A stretch of DNA of 64,000 bases from Microcella pacifica (GTDB lineage: Bacteria; Actinomycetota; Actinomycetes; Actinomycetales; Microbacteriaceae), in NCBI RefSeq assembly GCF_009371975.2, contig NZ_VIKT02000006.1, positions 70,422-134,421 of the forward strand, read 5' to 3'. Below, one piece after another: positions 1 to 12,071 of the stretch. The notes under the pieces are model-generated. The model searched no databases and was not told where the DNA came from. It saw only the letters and a program-made list of their open reading frames with translations. Position 1 is the stretch's first letter. Every line of letters starts with the position of its first letter. The translations under genes were made by a program, and so were the position numbers.

Positions 1-606
1 TACCGCGTCGAATCGCGCCGGGTTGCCACGACCACCGTGCTGAGCCTCATCGGCGGCAAGTGGACGACCTTCCGCGCGCTCGGCGAGCAGCTGAGCGACC
101 GCGTGCTCGCGCTGCTCGGCCGCGATCGCGGCGTGAGCACGGACGGCCGCCTCATCGGTGGGGCCGTCGGCTACCCCACGACGGCGGATGCTCGGCTCGC
201 GTGGAGCGAGCGCGTCGCGCCGGGCATCCCGCGCGACCGCGTCGAGACCCTCCTGGACCGCTACGGCACGAGCGCTGAGCAGATTCTTCGGCGCATCGAG
301 ACAGAGGGTGATGCCCCCCTCGCCAGCGCTCCCGGCTACTCCCGCACCGAGATGCTCCACCTCATCGAGGCGGAGCGGGTCGTGCGGCTGAGCGACATCG
401 TGATGCGGCGCACCTCGATGGCGTTCATCGGAGAAGTCGGGTACCCCCTGCTCGCCGAGCTCGCCGAACTCGCCGCCGTGCCGCTCGGATGGGATGCTGG
501 ACGCATCGCGGAGGAGATCGCCGAGACAGCAGAACTGCTGCGTGAGAAGCACGGAGTCACCGGGATCGAGGCACCGTCGCCCGCCCCAGGAAGGAACCGA
601 ACGTGA
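1..606 (+). CDS. glpD: Glycerol-3-phosphate dehydrogenase, C-terminal part (cut by window start)
   Basis: Frame 1 is open from the first base and ends in TGA at 604-606, so about 201 C-terminal codons are visible and the N-terminal FAD-binding half lies outside the window. The visible part begins in the last stretch of the FAD domain, with the family's GGKWTTFR motif at positions 49-72, followed by the helical C-terminal domain. The family (FAD-dependent, membrane-associated) oxidises glycerol-3-phosphate to dihydroxyacetone phosphate and feeds electrons to the quinone pool. Its stop overlaps the glpK start by 4 nt (GTGA), so the two are almost certainly one operon for glycerol use. The match rests on this motif and on the context. 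Confidence 0.9.
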   Translation, partial: YRVESRRVATTTVLSLIGGKWTTFRALGEQLSDRVLALLGRDRGVSTDGRLIGGAVGYPTTADARLAWSERVAPGIPRDRVETLLDRYGTSAEQILRRIETEGDAPLASAPGYSRTEMLHLIEAERVVRLSDIVMRRTSMAFIGEVGYPLLAELAELAAVPLGWDAGRIAEEIAETAELLREKHGVTGIEAPSPAPGRNRT

Positions 607-2117
607 GCCAGCACATCGTCGCCATCGACCAGGGCACCACGAGCACCCGCGCGATCATCATCGACCACGGTGGAGCGATCGTCTCCGTCGGGCAGCTCGA
701 GCACGAGCAGATCTTCCCGCACGCGGGCTGGGTCGAGCACGACGCGAGCGAGATCTGGAACAACACGCGCGAGGCGATCGGCCAGGCCCTCTCCAAGGCC
801 AACCTCACACGCCACGACGTCGCCGCGATCGGCATCACCAACCAGCGCGAGACCGCCGTCGTGTGGGACCGCGCGACGGGCAAGCCCATCTACAACGCCA
901 TCGTGTGGCAGGACACGCGCACGCAGCACCTCGTCGACCGCATCGCCGACGGCGACGTGCGGCGCTTCGCGGAGACGACGGGCCTGCCGCTCGCCACCTA
1001 CTTCAGCGCGAGCAAGATCGCGTGGATCCTCGAGAACGTCGAGGGGGCCCGTGAGCGTGCCGAGGCCGGCGAGCTGCTCTTCGGCACGACCGACACGTGG
1101 GTGCTCTGGAACCTCACGGGCGGCACCGAGGGTGGCGTGCACGCGACCGACGTCACCAACGCGAGCCGCACGCTGCTCATGGACCTGCGCTCGCTCGACT
1201 GGGACGACGCGCTGCTCGAGGCCTTCGGAGTGCCTCGCTCGATGCTGCCCGAGATCCGCTCCTCTGCCGAGGTCTACGGCCGCGCGTCGACGCACTCGCT
1301 GCTGCGCGAGGTGCCCGTGGCGGGCATCCTCGGCGATCAGCAGGCGGCCACCTTCGGTCAGGCGGCATTCGATGCCGGCGAGTCGAAGAACACCTACGGC
1401 ACCGGCAACTTTCTCATTGTGAACACGGGTGAGGAGATCGTGCGCAGCGAGCACGGGCTCATCACGACGGTCGCCTACCGGCTCGGCGACGAAGCACCGC
1501 GCTACGCACTCGAAGGCTCGATCGCCGTGACGGGCTCGCTCGTGCAGTGGCTGCGCGACAACCTCGGCCTCATCTCCTCGGCGCCCGAGGTGGAGAAGCT
1601 CGCGCTCTCGGTCGAGGACAACGGCGGCGCGTACATCGTGCCCGCGTTCTCGGGGCTCTTCGCCCCGTACTGGCGGCCCGATGCCCGCGGCGCGATCGTG
1701 GGCCTCACCCGCTACGTCACGAAGGCGCACCTCGCGCGCGCGGCGCTCGAGTCGACGGCGTTCCAGTCGCGCGAGGTGCTCGACGCCGCCGACGCCGGCA
1801 CGGATGTGCCGATCGCCGAGCTCAAGGTCGATGGCGGGATGACCGCCAACGAATTGCTCATGCAGTTCCAGGCCGACATCCTCGGCATCCCCGTCGTGCG
1901 GCCCGCCGTCGCCGAGACCACTGCGCTCGGCGCCGCCTATGCGGCTGGGCTCGCCGTGGGCTTCTGGGAGTCCCGCGACGAGCTGCGGGAGCTGTGGCGT
2001 GAGGATAAGCGCTGGGAGCCGCGCATGAGCGAGGAAGAGCGCGAGCGTCGCCTGCGCCTGTGGAAGAAGGCGGTCACCCGCACCTTCGACTGGGTCGACG
2101 ACGACAGCGAGGCGTAG
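603..2117 (+). CDS. glpK: Glycerol kinase
   Basis: This 504-residue protein has the normal length for glycerol kinase of the FGGY family, which phosphorylates glycerol with ATP to sn-glycerol-3-phosphate in the cytoplasm. The N-terminal phosphate-binding motif DQGTTSTRA is at residues 9-17, the YGTGNF nucleotide-domain segment near residue 265, and the [15 protein letters not shown] substrate-domain stretch near residue 350. The GTG start at 603 overlaps the glpD stop by 4 nt, which argues for translational coupling. No glpF facilitator lies in the visible flanks. Product confidence is very high. Confidence 0.97.
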   Translation: MSQHIVAIDQGTTSTRAIIIDHGGAIVSVGQLEHEQIFPHAGWVEHDASEIWNNTREAIGQALSKANLTRHDVAAIGITNQRETAVVWDRATGKPIYNAIVWQDTRTQHLVDRIADGDVRRFAETTGLPLATYFSASKIAWILENVEGARERAEAGELLFGTTDTWVLWNLTGGTEGGVHATDVTNASRTLLMDLRSLDWDDALLEAFGVPRSMLPEIRSSAEVYGRASTHSLLREVPVAGILGDQQAATFGQAAFDAGESKNTYGTGNFLIVNTGEEIVRSEHGLITTVAYRLGDEAPRYALEGSIAVTGSLVQWLRDNLGLISSAPEVEKLALSVEDNGGAYIVPAFSGLFAPYWRPDARGAIVGLTRYVTKAHLARAALESTAFQSREVLDAADAGTDVPIAELKVDGGMTANELLMQFQADILGIPVVRPAVAETTALGAAYAAGLAVGFWESRDELRELWREDKRWEPRMSEEERERRLRLWKKAVTRTFDWVDDDSEA

Positions 2118-2194
2118 CCCGCAGCGCGGCACGGCGCGGCAACGCGCACGGTACGTCGGCGAGCCGGCCGAGGGGTGCTCGAGCGCTCGCGCAT

Positions 2195-2270
2195 GTTCGC
2201 AACTCAGGCTGAGGTGACAGAAGTGAGCGGTTGACCTGCCACCCAGGTCGATCCTGCCTGAGTTGCGAAC
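2195..2270. repeat. Inverted repeat upstream of the DUF559 gene
   Basis: GTTCGCAACTCAGGC at 2195-2209 is repeated as its exact complement at 2256-2270, giving a 15-bp stem with a 46-nt loop. A third copy of the same 15-mer lies beyond the gene at 3319-3333. The arms also look like a REP-type palindrome or the border of an inserted module. No transposase is encoded nearby. Confidence 0.75.
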
Positions 2271-2362
2271 GGCCGTCCCTGCACAGGCTGTGCGAGCGGT
2301 CACCTCGACCCAGATCGCTAGTGAGCCACGAAGGGAGGCCCAGGTGCCATCACAGTGGTGCG

Positions 2363-3280
2363 ATGGATGCTCTCTCCGCCTTCAGCGCCCGCGACACTCT
2401 GTGCCTCACTCGTCGAGACCTCCTCGTCACCGGGGTCAGCCCCCGCGCTATCGCCTCGTCAGTACACGCTGGGGTGGTTGTTCGCGCTCGCCGAGGCGTC
2501 TACTGTCCAGCCTCCGCCCCGAGGCACGTCATTCGAGCCCTTCGTGTAGGCGGCCTTGCGGCCTGCACGACGGCGGCCGAGACCTTTGGCTTCTGGGTAC
2601 CCGAGAGTCGAATCACGGAGGTCTGGCTGCCTCATCAGGCATCTCGGCTGCGCAGCCCGGATAGTCGGCGCGTACCACTCGCGCACGCCGACCGGGCTCG
2701 ACTCAGCACCCACTGGAAACCTCTGACGCATCCGGCTGCAGCATCCTCGTGGCGCGTGGGGGCACAGGATGCGATCCTCCAGGTGCTGGGCTGCCTGCCG
2801 CGCGAGCTCGCCATCGCCGTGCTCGACAGCGCTCTCGCGGCGGGCGCCGTGGGCGGGTTCGAGTTGGACGCTGTCGCGGGACTCCTGTCAGCTCGTCGGC
2901 GACCGTGGCTGGCGCTCGCCGATGGACGAGCCGGCTCAGGTACAGAGACACTCGTGCGGCTGGCCCTGCGCGACGCAGGTCTTCGAGTCACCCCTCAAGT
3001 CAGGATTCCGGGCGTGGGTCGCGTAGACCTGCTCGTCGGCACGAAGGTAGTCGTCGAGGTCAACAGCGAGTTGTGGCATTCGACTGCGGTGCAGCGCGCC
3101 GAGGACTATCGACGCGATCTGGCGCTCGCCCGTCTCGGCTACACCGTCATTCGCGTGAGCTACGACCAGGCAATGAATAGCCGCGACCAGGTGGTACTGG
3201 CGGCTCTTTCGGCAGTTCGCTCGACGGGCACGGCGAGTCAATCGCTGCGCCACCGCCGCTCGCAACTCCGGCAGAGCTGA
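2363..3280 (+). CDS. AbiEi-type winged helix plus DUF559 endonuclease-like protein
   Basis: A 305-residue protein. Residues 1-50 resemble the AbiEi-type N-terminal DNA-binding domain (a helix-turn-helix followed by VVVRARRGVYCPA). The C-terminal third (about residues 195-285) resembles DUF559, a Vsr/restriction-like nuclease fold: GVGRVDLLVG, then VVVEVNSELWH, a following acidic/arginine helix and the hydrophobic strand YTVIRVSYD. The acidic residues in VDLL and VVEVNSE would be the metal site. The start is set at ATG 2363 because the domain begins there and CACAGT lies 6 nt upstream like other leaderless promoters here; the frame is open further upstream but that part has no domain character. 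Third codon positions look less GC-extreme than in the neighbours, judged by eye. Flanked by copies of one 15-mer. The cellular role is unknown; such genes are usually accessory. Confidence 0.8.
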   Translation: MDALSAFSARDTLCLTRRDLLVTGVSPRAIASSVHAGVVVRARRGVYCPASAPRHVIRALRVGGLAACTTAAETFGFWVPESRITEVWLPHQASRLRSPDSRRVPLAHADRARLSTHWKPLTHPAAASSWRVGAQDAILQVLGCLPRELAIAVLDSALAAGAVGGFELDAVAGLLSARRRPWLALADGRAGSGTETLVRLALRDAGLRVTPQVRIPGVGRVDLLVGTKVVVEVNSELWHSTAVQRAEDYRRDLALARLGYTVIRVSYDQAMNSRDQVVLAALSAVRSTGTASQSLRHRRSQLRQS

Positions 3281-3318
3281 CCCATGTGCACGGTGGAACT
3301 GTCACTCATGTTGATTTT

Positions 3319-3333
3319 GCCTGAGTTGCGAAC
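3319..3333. repeat. Third copy of the 15-bp flanking repeat
   Basis: GCCTGAGTTGCGAAC, identical to 2256-2270 and complementary to 2195-2209, lies 38 nt after the DUF559 gene stop. Read on the minus strand, this copy is followed by a TGAG-TGACAG stretch that also follows the 2195 copy (TGAGGTGACAG), so the similarity extends beyond 15 bp in diverged form and the two outer copies face each other across the gene. Confidence 0.75.
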
Positions 3334-3345
3334 AGGGCGGTGGAT

Positions 3346-6120
<2,775 letters not shown>

Positions 6121-6126
6121 GCCTCC

Positions 6127-6132
6127 AGTCTA
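6127..6132 (-). promoter_or_regulatory. -10 box of xthA (leaderless)
   Basis: TAGACT on the minus strand lies 6 nt upstream of ATG 6120 and fits TANNNT. This spacing leaves no room for a separate untranslated leader. Confidence 0.55.
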
Positions 6133-6170
6133 CGAAGCACGCCCGACGTGCGAGACCGGCCGCCCGGCGC

Positions 6171-7238
6171 TCACGAGCGCGAGAAGCGGCCTTTCAGGCG
6201 CTGCCAGAAGCCTGGCGGGTCCTCCGGCTCAGGGTCGTAGTAGTCGAGCAGCTCGCGGGCCTGCTTCAGCCGCGTCGCGAGGTAGTCCTCGTCGAGCACG
6301 ATGCGGTCGTCCTTGATGCCGACGGCGACCCACGCGGCTGCCGCGAGCACGACCTGGCACACCAGGTTGAACCAGATGAGCAGACCGATGAAGACGGCGA
6401 AGCTCGCGATGAGCGGGTTGTTGCTCGCGCCACCCAGCAGGCTGTTACCGAGCACCTTGAGGCCGCCCAGGGCGACCGCGCCGATGAGGGCGCCCTGCCG
6501 CAGCCGGCGCAGCGGGATGCGCACGCCCGCGAGCACCCGGTACAGTGCGGCGAGCACGACCGCGTCGAGCAGGAACATGACGCCCAGGGTGATGATGCGG
6601 CCGACGACGGTGCTCGTCGTCGAATCGCGGATGCCCACCCATTCGAGCACGGTGTCCAACGCTAGCGTGCTCACGACCGAGAGCACTGCGGAGAGCACCA
6701 GCAGGGCGCCGAAGCCGACCGCGAGACCGAGGTCCTTGAGCTTCAGCAGGGCGACATTCTGGTCCAGGAGCGGCAGATCGAAGATCGAGCGCACCGCCTC
6801 GCGCGCCGAGGCCAGCCAGTTGAGCGCGGCGAGCAGCAGCACCACGGCCGCGATCGCGCCCTGCCAGCTGAAGGCGTCCACGCTCGCCGCGAGCAGATCC
6901 TCCGGGTCGACGATGCCCTCCTGGCTGTCCGTCGTGATGAGACCCGGCACCGTCTGAGCGAGCACGTCGATGAGCGAGTCGCGCAGCCCGAGGTTCGTCG
7001 CGATCACGACACCGGCGATCGCGAAGCCGATCCACAGGGCCGCGAAGACGGCGAAGATCGCCTGGAACGCCAAGCCCGACGCCAGGATGGGCCCGCGCTT
7101 CGCCGTGTAGTGCTGCACGACGCGCACCGGTCGGGACTGCAGGACGGTCGTCAGGAGCCCCATCGCGCGGTCCTTGAACGACGGCGACTCCTCCTTATCA
7201 GGCTCCAGCGGGGCGCGGGAGGCGGACGTGCGAGGCAT
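6171..7238 (-). CDS. YihY/BrkB-family membrane protein
   Basis: A 355-residue inner-membrane protein with about six hydrophobic segments between residues 50 and 300 (for example VLLLAALNWLA and GVMFLLDAVVLAALYRVL) and charged cytoplasmic ends. The layout, with a first segment after GPILASGLAFQAIFAVFAAL and the ALIGAVALGGLKVLGNSLLG stretch, is typical of the YihY/BrkB (formerly called RNase BN) family. Molecular function is unknown. It follows sdhB by 9 nt, but a TAGGCT box overlapping the sdhB stop suggests its own promoter. Confidence 0.88.
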   Translation of the reverse strand: MPRTSASRAPLEPDKEESPSFKDRAMGLLTTVLQSRPVRVVQHYTAKRGPILASGLAFQAIFAVFAALWIGFAIAGVVIATNLGLRDSLIDVLAQTVPGLITTDSQEGIVDPEDLLAASVDAFSWQGAIAAVVLLLAALNWLASAREAVRSIFDLPLLDQNVALLKLKDLGLAVGFGALLVLSAVLSVVSTLALDTVLEWVGIRDSTTSTVVGRIITLGVMFLLDAVVLAALYRVLAGVRIPLRRLRQGALIGAVALGGLKVLGNSLLGGASNNPLIASFAVFIGLLIWFNLVCQVVLAAAAWVAVGIKDDRIVLDEDYLATRLKQARELLDYYDPEPEDPPGFWQRLKGRFSRS

Positions 7239-7244
7239 GGAAGA

Positions 7245-7250
7245 AGCCTA
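7245..7250 (-). promoter_or_regulatory. -10 box of the YihY gene, overlapping the sdhB stop codon
   Basis: TAGGCT on the minus strand is 6 nt upstream of ATG 7238. Its first three bases are the TAG stop codon of sdhB (7248-7250), so one hexamer serves as stop and promoter. Confidence 0.5.
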
Positions 7251-8003
7251 CGGGGCGCCCTTCAGGATCGCCTGCTTGACCTCGGCGATCGCCTTGGTGA
7301 CCTCGATGCCGCGCGGGCAGGCCTCGGTGCAGTTGAAGGTCGTGCGGCAGCGCCAGACGCCCTCCTTGTCGTTGAGGATGTCGAGGCGCACCTGAGCGTT
7401 GTCGTCGCGGCTGTCGAAGATGAAGCGGTGGGCGTTGACGATCGCGGCGGGGCCGAAGTACTGCCCGTCGGTCCAGAACACGGGGCACGACGAGGTGCAC
7501 GCGGCGCACAGGATGCACTTGGTCGTGTCGTCGAAGCGGGCGCGCTCCTCGATCGACTGGATGCGCTCCTTGTCGGGCTTCGAGTTCGCCATAAGGAATG
7601 GCTGCACCTGGCGGTACGACTCGAAGAACGGCTCCATGTCGACGATGAGGTCCTTCTCGAGCGGCAGGCCCTTGATCGCCTCGACGTAGATCGGCTTCGT
7701 GATGTCGAGATCCTTGATGAGGGTCTTGCACGCGAGCCGGTTGCGCCCGTTGATGCGCATGGCGTCGGAGCCGCAGATGCCGTGGGCGCACGATCGCCGG
7801 AAGGCGAGCGTGCCATCCTGATCCCACTTGATCTTGTGGAGGGCGTCGAGAACTCGATCGGTCGAGTACATCTCGACGTCGAAGTCCTCCCAGTACGGCT
7901 CGGTGTCCTGCTCCGGGTTGAAGCGGCGCACGATGAGGGTGACGGTGAAGGCCTGCACGGCAGCGGAGTCCGCTGCGGGAGCTTCGGGGGCGGCGGTCGC
8001 CAT
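7248..8003 (-). CDS. sdhB: Succinate dehydrogenase iron-sulfur subunit
   Basis: 251 residues carrying the three cluster-binding regions of SdhB. The [2Fe-2S] ligands are Cys72, Cys77, Asp80 and Cys92 (Asp in place of one Cys, as known from E. coli SdhB). The [4Fe-4S] motif CILCAACTSSCP has Cys163, 166, 169 and 173, and the [3Fe-4S] region has Cys219, 225 and 229. The protein transfers electrons from the SdhA flavin to the membrane quinone site. ATG 8003 overlaps the sdhA stop by 1 nt (TGATG). It is the last gene of sdhCDAB. Confidence 0.97.
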   Translation of the reverse strand: MATAAPEAPAADSAAVQAFTVTLIVRRFNPEQDTEPYWEDFDVEMYSTDRVLDALHKIKWDQDGTLAFRRSCAHGICGSDAMRINGRNRLACKTLIKDLDITKPIYVEAIKGLPLEKDLIVDMEPFFESYRQVQPFLMANSKPDKERIQSIEERARFDDTTKCILCAACTSSCPVFWTDGQYFGPAAIVNAHRFIFDSRDDNAQVRLDILNDKEGVWRCRTTFNCTEACPRGIEVTKAIAEVKQAILKGAP

Positions 8004-9799
8004 CAGTACTTCCTCTCCATGGGCTGGTAGTGCGTGATCGTGACCGGCTTCCAGTCCAGTCGAATGTGGTCCTCGGCGACGCCCGAGCGCGGGTCGCCCG
8101 TGAGGTAGGCCATCGTGTGCTGCATGTAGTCGGCGTCGTTCCGGTCGGGGAAGTCGTCGCGCATGTGGCCGCCGCGACTCTCCTTGCGGTTGCGCGCCGA
8201 GTAGACGACGACCTCGGCGATGTCGAGCAGGAATCCCAGCTCGATCGCCTCGAGCAGGTCGGTGTTGAAGCGCTTGCCGCGGTCCTGGATGCCGATGTTC
8301 TGGTACTTGTCGCGCAGCTTCGCGATCGTCTGGGTCACCTCGCCGAGCGATTCGTCGGTGCGGAACACCTGAGCGTTGCGGTCCATCTCCTCCTGAAGCT
8401 CCCGACGCAGCGCGGCGATGCGCTCCGAGCCGTCGGCGGTGCGGATGCGCTCCACGAGCTCGCGCACCTCCTTGGCGGGGTCGTCGGGCAGGGGAGCGAA
8501 CTCGGCCTGGTTCGCGTACTCGACCGCGTACGTGCCGGCGCGCTTGCCGAACACGTTGATGTCGAGCAGAGAGTTCGTGCCGAGACGGTTGGAGCCGTGC
8601 ACCGACACGCACGCGCACTCGCCGGCCGCGTAGAGGCCGGGGATGACGGTGTTGTTGTCGGCGAGCACCTCGGCCTTGATGTTGGTCGGAATGCCACCCA
8701 TCGCGTAGTGCGCCGTCGGCATGACCGGCACGGGCTCGTGCACGGGGTCGACGCCGAGGTAGGTGCGGGCGAATTCCGTGATGTCGGGCAGCTTGGTCTC
8801 GAGCACTTCGGCGCCGAGGTGCGTGCAGTCGAGCAGCACGTAGTCCTTCTCGGGCCCTGCTCCGCGACCCTCCGCGACCTCCTGCACCATGCAGCGCGAG
8901 ATGATGTCGCGCGGCGCGAGGTCCTTGATGGTGGGGGCGTAGCGCTCCATGAAGCGCTCGCCGCTCGCGTTGCGCAGGATCGCGCCCTCGCCGCGCGCAC
9001 CCTCGGTGAGGAGGATGCCGAGTCCCGCGAGCCCGGTCGGGTGGAACTGGAAGAACTCCATGTCCTCGAGCGGGATGCCCTTGCGCCAGATGATGCCAAC
9101 GCCGTCGCCCGTGAGCGTGTGGGCGTTCGAGGTGGTCTTGTAGATCTTGCCGAAGCCGCCGGTGGCGAAGACAATGCTCTTGGCGTGGAAGACGTGCAGA
9201 TCGCCGGTCGCGAGCTCGTAGGCGACGACTCCCGCGGCACGACCCTCGCTCATGACGAGGTCGAGCACGTAGAACTCGTTGTAGAACTCGATGCCGAGCT
9301 TGACGCAGTTCTGGAACAGCGTCTGCAGGATCATGTGCCCCGTGCGGTCGGCGGCGTAGCAGGCTCGACGGACGGGCGCCTTGCCGTGGTCGCGCGTATG
9401 CCCGCCGAAGCGGCGCTGGTCGATCTTGCCCTCGGGGGTGCGGTTGAACGGCAGTCCCATGTTCTCGAGGTCGATGATCGCGTCGATGGCCTCCTTCGCG
9501 AGGATCTCCGCCGCGTCCTGGTCGACGAGGTAGTCGCCCCCCTTGACCGTGTCGAAGGTGTGCCACTCCCAGCTGTCCTCCTCGACGTTCGCGAGGGCGG
9601 CGGCCATGCCGCCCTGCGCGGCCCCCGTGTGCGAGCGCGTGGGGTACAGCTTCGAGATGACGGCGGTCTTCGCGTTGGGCCCGGCCTCGATGGCGGCGCG
9701 CATGCCCGCGCCACCGGCGCCGACGATGACGACGTCGAACTGGTGCTGGTGCACCGTCGTGGGTGCGGGGGCGAGGGTGCTGGCGGAATCAGGGCTCAC
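8003..9799 (-). CDS. sdhA: Succinate dehydrogenase flavoprotein subunit
   Basis: 598 residues, full length. The FAD Rossmann motif is [11 protein letters not shown] near residues 23-33 and the histidine for covalent FAD attachment is His57 in [14 protein letters not shown], the [10 protein letters not shown] segment and the C-terminal RSGV motif complete the active site for succinate oxidation to fumarate. The GTG start at 9799 overlaps the sdhD stop by 4 nt. Part of the TCA cycle and respiratory chain, on the cytoplasmic face of the membrane. Confidence 0.97.
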   Translation of the reverse strand: MSPDSASTLAPAPTTVHQHQFDVVIVGAGGAGMRAAIEAGPNAKTAVISKLYPTRSHTGAAQGGMAAALANVEEDSWEWHTFDTVKGGDYLVDQDAAEILAKEAIDAIIDLENMGLPFNRTPEGKIDQRRFGGHTRDHGKAPVRRACYAADRTGHMILQTLFQNCVKLGIEFYNEFYVLDLVMSEGRAAGVVAYELATGDLHVFHAKSIVFATGGFGKIYKTTSNAHTLTGDGVGIIWRKGIPLEDMEFFQFHPTGLAGLGILLTEGARGEGAILRNASGERFMERYAPTIKDLAPRDIISRCMVQEVAEGRGAGPEKDYVLLDCTHLGAEVLETKLPDITEFARTYLGVDPVHEPVPVMPTAHYAMGGIPTNIKAEVLADNNTVIPGLYAAGECACVSVHGSNRLGTNSLLDINVFGKRAGTYAVEYANQAEFAPLPDDPAKEVRELVERIRTADGSERIAALRRELQEEMDRNAQVFRTDESLGEVTQTIAKLRDKYQNIGIQDRGKRFNTDLLEAIELGFLLDIAEVVVYSARNRKESRGGHMRDDFPDRNDADYMQHTMAYLTGDPRSGVAEDHIRLDWKPVTITHYQPMERKY

Positions 9800-10257
9800 G
9801 AAAGGTCTCCACAGAAGGATGCGACGAGGGCGGGATCGGCGCCGGCTGGGCAGGGGTCGAAGGTGAAGATCACCAGAGTGCCGAGGATGAGCAGCACTGC
9901 TGCGGACGAGGCGAGTGCCCCCAGGAGGATGGTGCGCACCCGCGGAGCGGACACGTAGTCGTTGATGATGGTCCGCATGCCGTTCGAGCCGTGGATGAGG
10001 GCGAACCACAGCAGGAAGAAGTCGTACCACTGCCAGAACGGGTCGGAGAGCTTGCCCGCGACGAAGGCGAAATCGATCTGGCTGACACCGTCACCGAGCA
10101 CGAGGTTCACGAAGAGGTGCCCGAAGATCAGCACGACCAGGATCACTCCCGAGACGCGCATGTAGATCCATCCCCACTTCTCGAGGTTGATGCCTCGGCG
10201 GGTGCGGGCGTGGGGGCTGCGAGGAGCGTCGAGCTGCGAAACGTCCGTGGTGGTCAT
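9796..10257 (-). CDS. sdhD: Succinate dehydrogenase membrane anchor, hydrophobic subunit
   Basis: 153 residues with three hydrophobic segments (around [32 protein letters not shown] and the C-terminal [21 protein letters not shown]). The conserved histidine is in LIHGSNGMR, which corresponds to the heme/quinone segment of SdhD. Position between sdhC and sdhA and the three-helix layout support the call. It overlaps sdhA by 4 nt (GTGA) and follows sdhC with 2 nt between them. Confidence 0.93.
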   Translation of the reverse strand: MTTTDVSQLDAPRSPHARTRRGINLEKWGWIYMRVSGVILVVLIFGHLFVNLVLGDGVSQIDFAFVAGKLSDPFWQWYDFFLLWFALIHGSNGMRTIINDYVSAPRVRTILLGALASSAAVLLILGTLVIFTFDPCPAGADPALVASFCGDLS

Positions 10258-10259
10258 GG

Positions 10260-10721
10260 TCAGCCTCCGAACACGCTGATGAGGTGGCGCGGCGTGAAGG
10301 CGGCCATCACGACGACGCTCAGGGCGATGACGATGTAGAACATCGCCTTCTGGTGGCGAGTGCCGACGCCCCAGAAGTCCACGAGGATGATGCGCAGCCC
10401 GTTGAACGCGTGGAAGACGACGGCCGCGACGAGGCCGAGCTCGGCGATGCCCATGAGCGGCGTCTTGTAGGCGCCGATGACCGCGTTGTAGGCCTCCGGG
10501 CTCACCCGCACGAGTGCCGTGTCGAGAATGTGCACGAGCAGGAAGAAGTAGATGGCCACGCCGGTGATGCGGTGCAGGACCCACGACCACATGCCCTCAT
10601 TGCCCCGGTACAGCGTGCCGCCGGGGATCACCGACGGTCGGGGTGCTGGCACGGTCATGGTCGCCGAAGAGCTGTCCGCTGCGGCAGCCCCTTCTGTTGC
10701 GGGCATTGCCTTCGCTGGCAC
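10260..10721 (-). CDS. sdhC: Succinate dehydrogenase cytochrome b subunit
   Basis: 153 residues. A soluble, alanine-rich N-terminus of about 35 residues is followed by three membrane helices. The signature HRITG (His50) and HAFNGLR (His104) are the hallmarks of SdhC; a histidine of this class ligates heme b. The GTG start at 10721 has a strong ribosome-binding site (AAGGAGGG, about 6 nt upstream), which decides the start over the internal ATG before VPAPRPSV. First gene of the sdhCDAB operon. Confidence 0.94.
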   Translation of the reverse strand: MPAKAMPATEGAAAADSSSATMTVPAPRPSVIPGGTLYRGNEGMWSWVLHRITGVAIYFFLLVHILDTALVRVSPEAYNAVIGAYKTPLMGIAELGLVAAVVFHAFNGLRIILVDFWGVGTRHQKAMFYIVIALSVVVMAAFTPRHLISVFGG

Positions 10722-10827
10722 GAGAAACCCTCCTTGGGGAACGGTGACGACGAGCGCGCTCCGCGTCAGAACGTGCTCGCGGGGTCCTTCGGACTCCGTT
10801 TTCTCGACTGGTGGCCGCCGATAGAGG

Positions 10828-11979
10828 TCAGTCTACGTCGACTTTTCTGAGTGCTCGCGTCAGCACGGGGCCGCGCGCGCCGACGCTCTCGTAGTGCGAG
10901 AGCAGCTGGTCACCGAACGACTCCCAGGTGCGCCCGAGCACCGATCGGCGACCCGCCTCGCCGAGACGCGCGCGGCGGCCGGCGTCGCCCGTGAGGGCGG
11001 TCACCGCACGGGCGAGGGATCGGGGGTCGTCGGGATCGGTGAGCAGGCCGCTCACGCCGTGCTCGATGAGGTCGATCGGCCCGCCGGAGCGAGGTGCGAT
11101 CACGGGTGTGCCGCTCGCCTGCGCCTCTTGAATGGTCTGACCGAACGTCTCCTCGGTGCCCGTGTGCGCGAACACGTCGAAGGCGGCGTAGGCGCGCGCG
11201 AGCTCGCGACCGTGCAGCGGACCGGTGAAGGTGACGGGCATGCCGGCGAGCGCGCGGCGCACGCTCGACTCGGAGGGGCCGCCGCCGACGATGACGATCC
11301 GGATGCCCGGCACACCGCGCAGCGCCGAGAACGCTTCGACCTGCTTCTCGGGTGCGAGCCGCCCGACGTAGCCGACGATGAGCTCGTCGTTCGGCGCCCA
11401 CGAGCGCCGCAGCTGCGCGACCTCGGGCTCGAACCGCGTGCGCGGGTGGTAACCGTCGAGGTCGACGCCGCGGCCCCACCTAGCGAGGCGCTGCACGCCG
11501 GCCGCCGCGAGGTCGCTCATGGCGGCGCTCGAGGGGGCGAGCGTGAGGTCGGCCTTGTCGTGCACGAGGTTCACCACGCGCCAGGCGAAGCCCTCGGCGG
11601 CGCTGAGCCGGTTGCGGCGCGCGTAGCCGGCGACGTCGGTCTGGAAGACGGCGACGCTCGGGATGCCCAGGCGCGAGGCCTCGCCGATGGCGTGCGCGCC
11701 GAGGAGGAATGGTGAGGCGGCGTGCACGACGTCGGGGGCGAAGTCGGCGAGCGTGCGGTGCACGAGCGGGGTGGGGATGCCGACGGGGAAGCGGCGGTAC
11801 AGCACAGCGGGCACTTCGTGCACGGCGGCGCCGGCGTACTCGCTCGGGGAACCGGCGGCGGGGGCGATGACGAGGGCCTCGTGGCCGCGGCGCTGTAGGT
11901 GCTCGAGCACGCGGGCGACGGAGGTCGTGACCCCGTTCACGGTCGGCAGGAAGCTCTCACTCACCACGGCTACACGCAT
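10828..11979 (-). CDS. GT4-family glycosyltransferase (GDP-mannose-dependent mannosyltransferase-like)
   Basis: 383 residues of the GT-B fold. The N-terminal acceptor domain begins VAVVSESFLPTVNGV, a start typical of the MgtA/PimB'-like alpha-mannosyltransferases that act on lipid acceptors. The donor domain carries GYVGRLAPEKQV near residue 205 and the EX7E-type motif EETFGQTIQEAQ near residue 300. ATG 11979 is chosen because GAAGGG lies 9 nt upstream; ATG 11988 would sit directly on that site. The neighbouring divergent manC makes GDP-mannose, the expected donor, which supports mannose transfer to a glycolipid or lipoglycan. The acceptor is unknown. Confidence 0.88.
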   Translation of the reverse strand: MRVAVVSESFLPTVNGVTTSVARVLEHLQRRGHEALVIAPAAGSPSEYAGAAVHEVPAVLYRRFPVGIPTPLVHRTLADFAPDVVHAASPFLLGAHAIGEASRLGIPSVAVFQTDVAGYARRNRLSAAEGFAWRVVNLVHDKADLTLAPSSAAMSDLAAAGVQRLARWGRGVDLDGYHPRTRFEPEVAQLRRSWAPNDELIVGYVGRLAPEKQVEAFSALRGVPGIRIVIVGGGPSESSVRRALAGMPVTFTGPLHGRELARAYAAFDVFAHTGTEETFGQTIQEAQASGTPVIAPRSGGPIDLIEHGVSGLLTDPDDPRSLARAVTALTGDAGRRARLGEAGRRSVLGRTWESFGDQLLSHYESVGARGPVLTRALRKVDVD

Positions 11980-12058
11980 GTCGGGCATCCCTTCACCGGC
12001 CTTCGCTGAGCCCATGCTCCGCGCGCCAGGTGGCCCCTTCGTGAACGGCGGTTGCCGA

Positions 12059-12064
12059 TAGGGT
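12059..12064 (+). promoter_or_regulatory. -10 box of manC (leaderless)
   Basis: TAGGGT lies 7 nt upstream of ATG 12072. It overlaps the alternative GTG at 12063 and therefore argues for the ATG as the true start. Confidence 0.5.
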
Positions 12065-12071
12065 GACGGGC

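Noticed and set aside
336-2303. 655-codon minus-strand open frame antisense to glpD/glpK
   Set aside because: Arg/Gly/Asp/Val-rich product with no domain; caused by high-GC codon bias in glpK. The same applies to other long antisense frames, for example opposite sdhA (8030-9958), the SGNH gene and ugd.
7764-7790. Missing cysteine in the SdhB [2Fe-2S] motif as a defect
   Set aside because: The aspartate in this place is also found in E. coli SdhB and is a known ligand variant.
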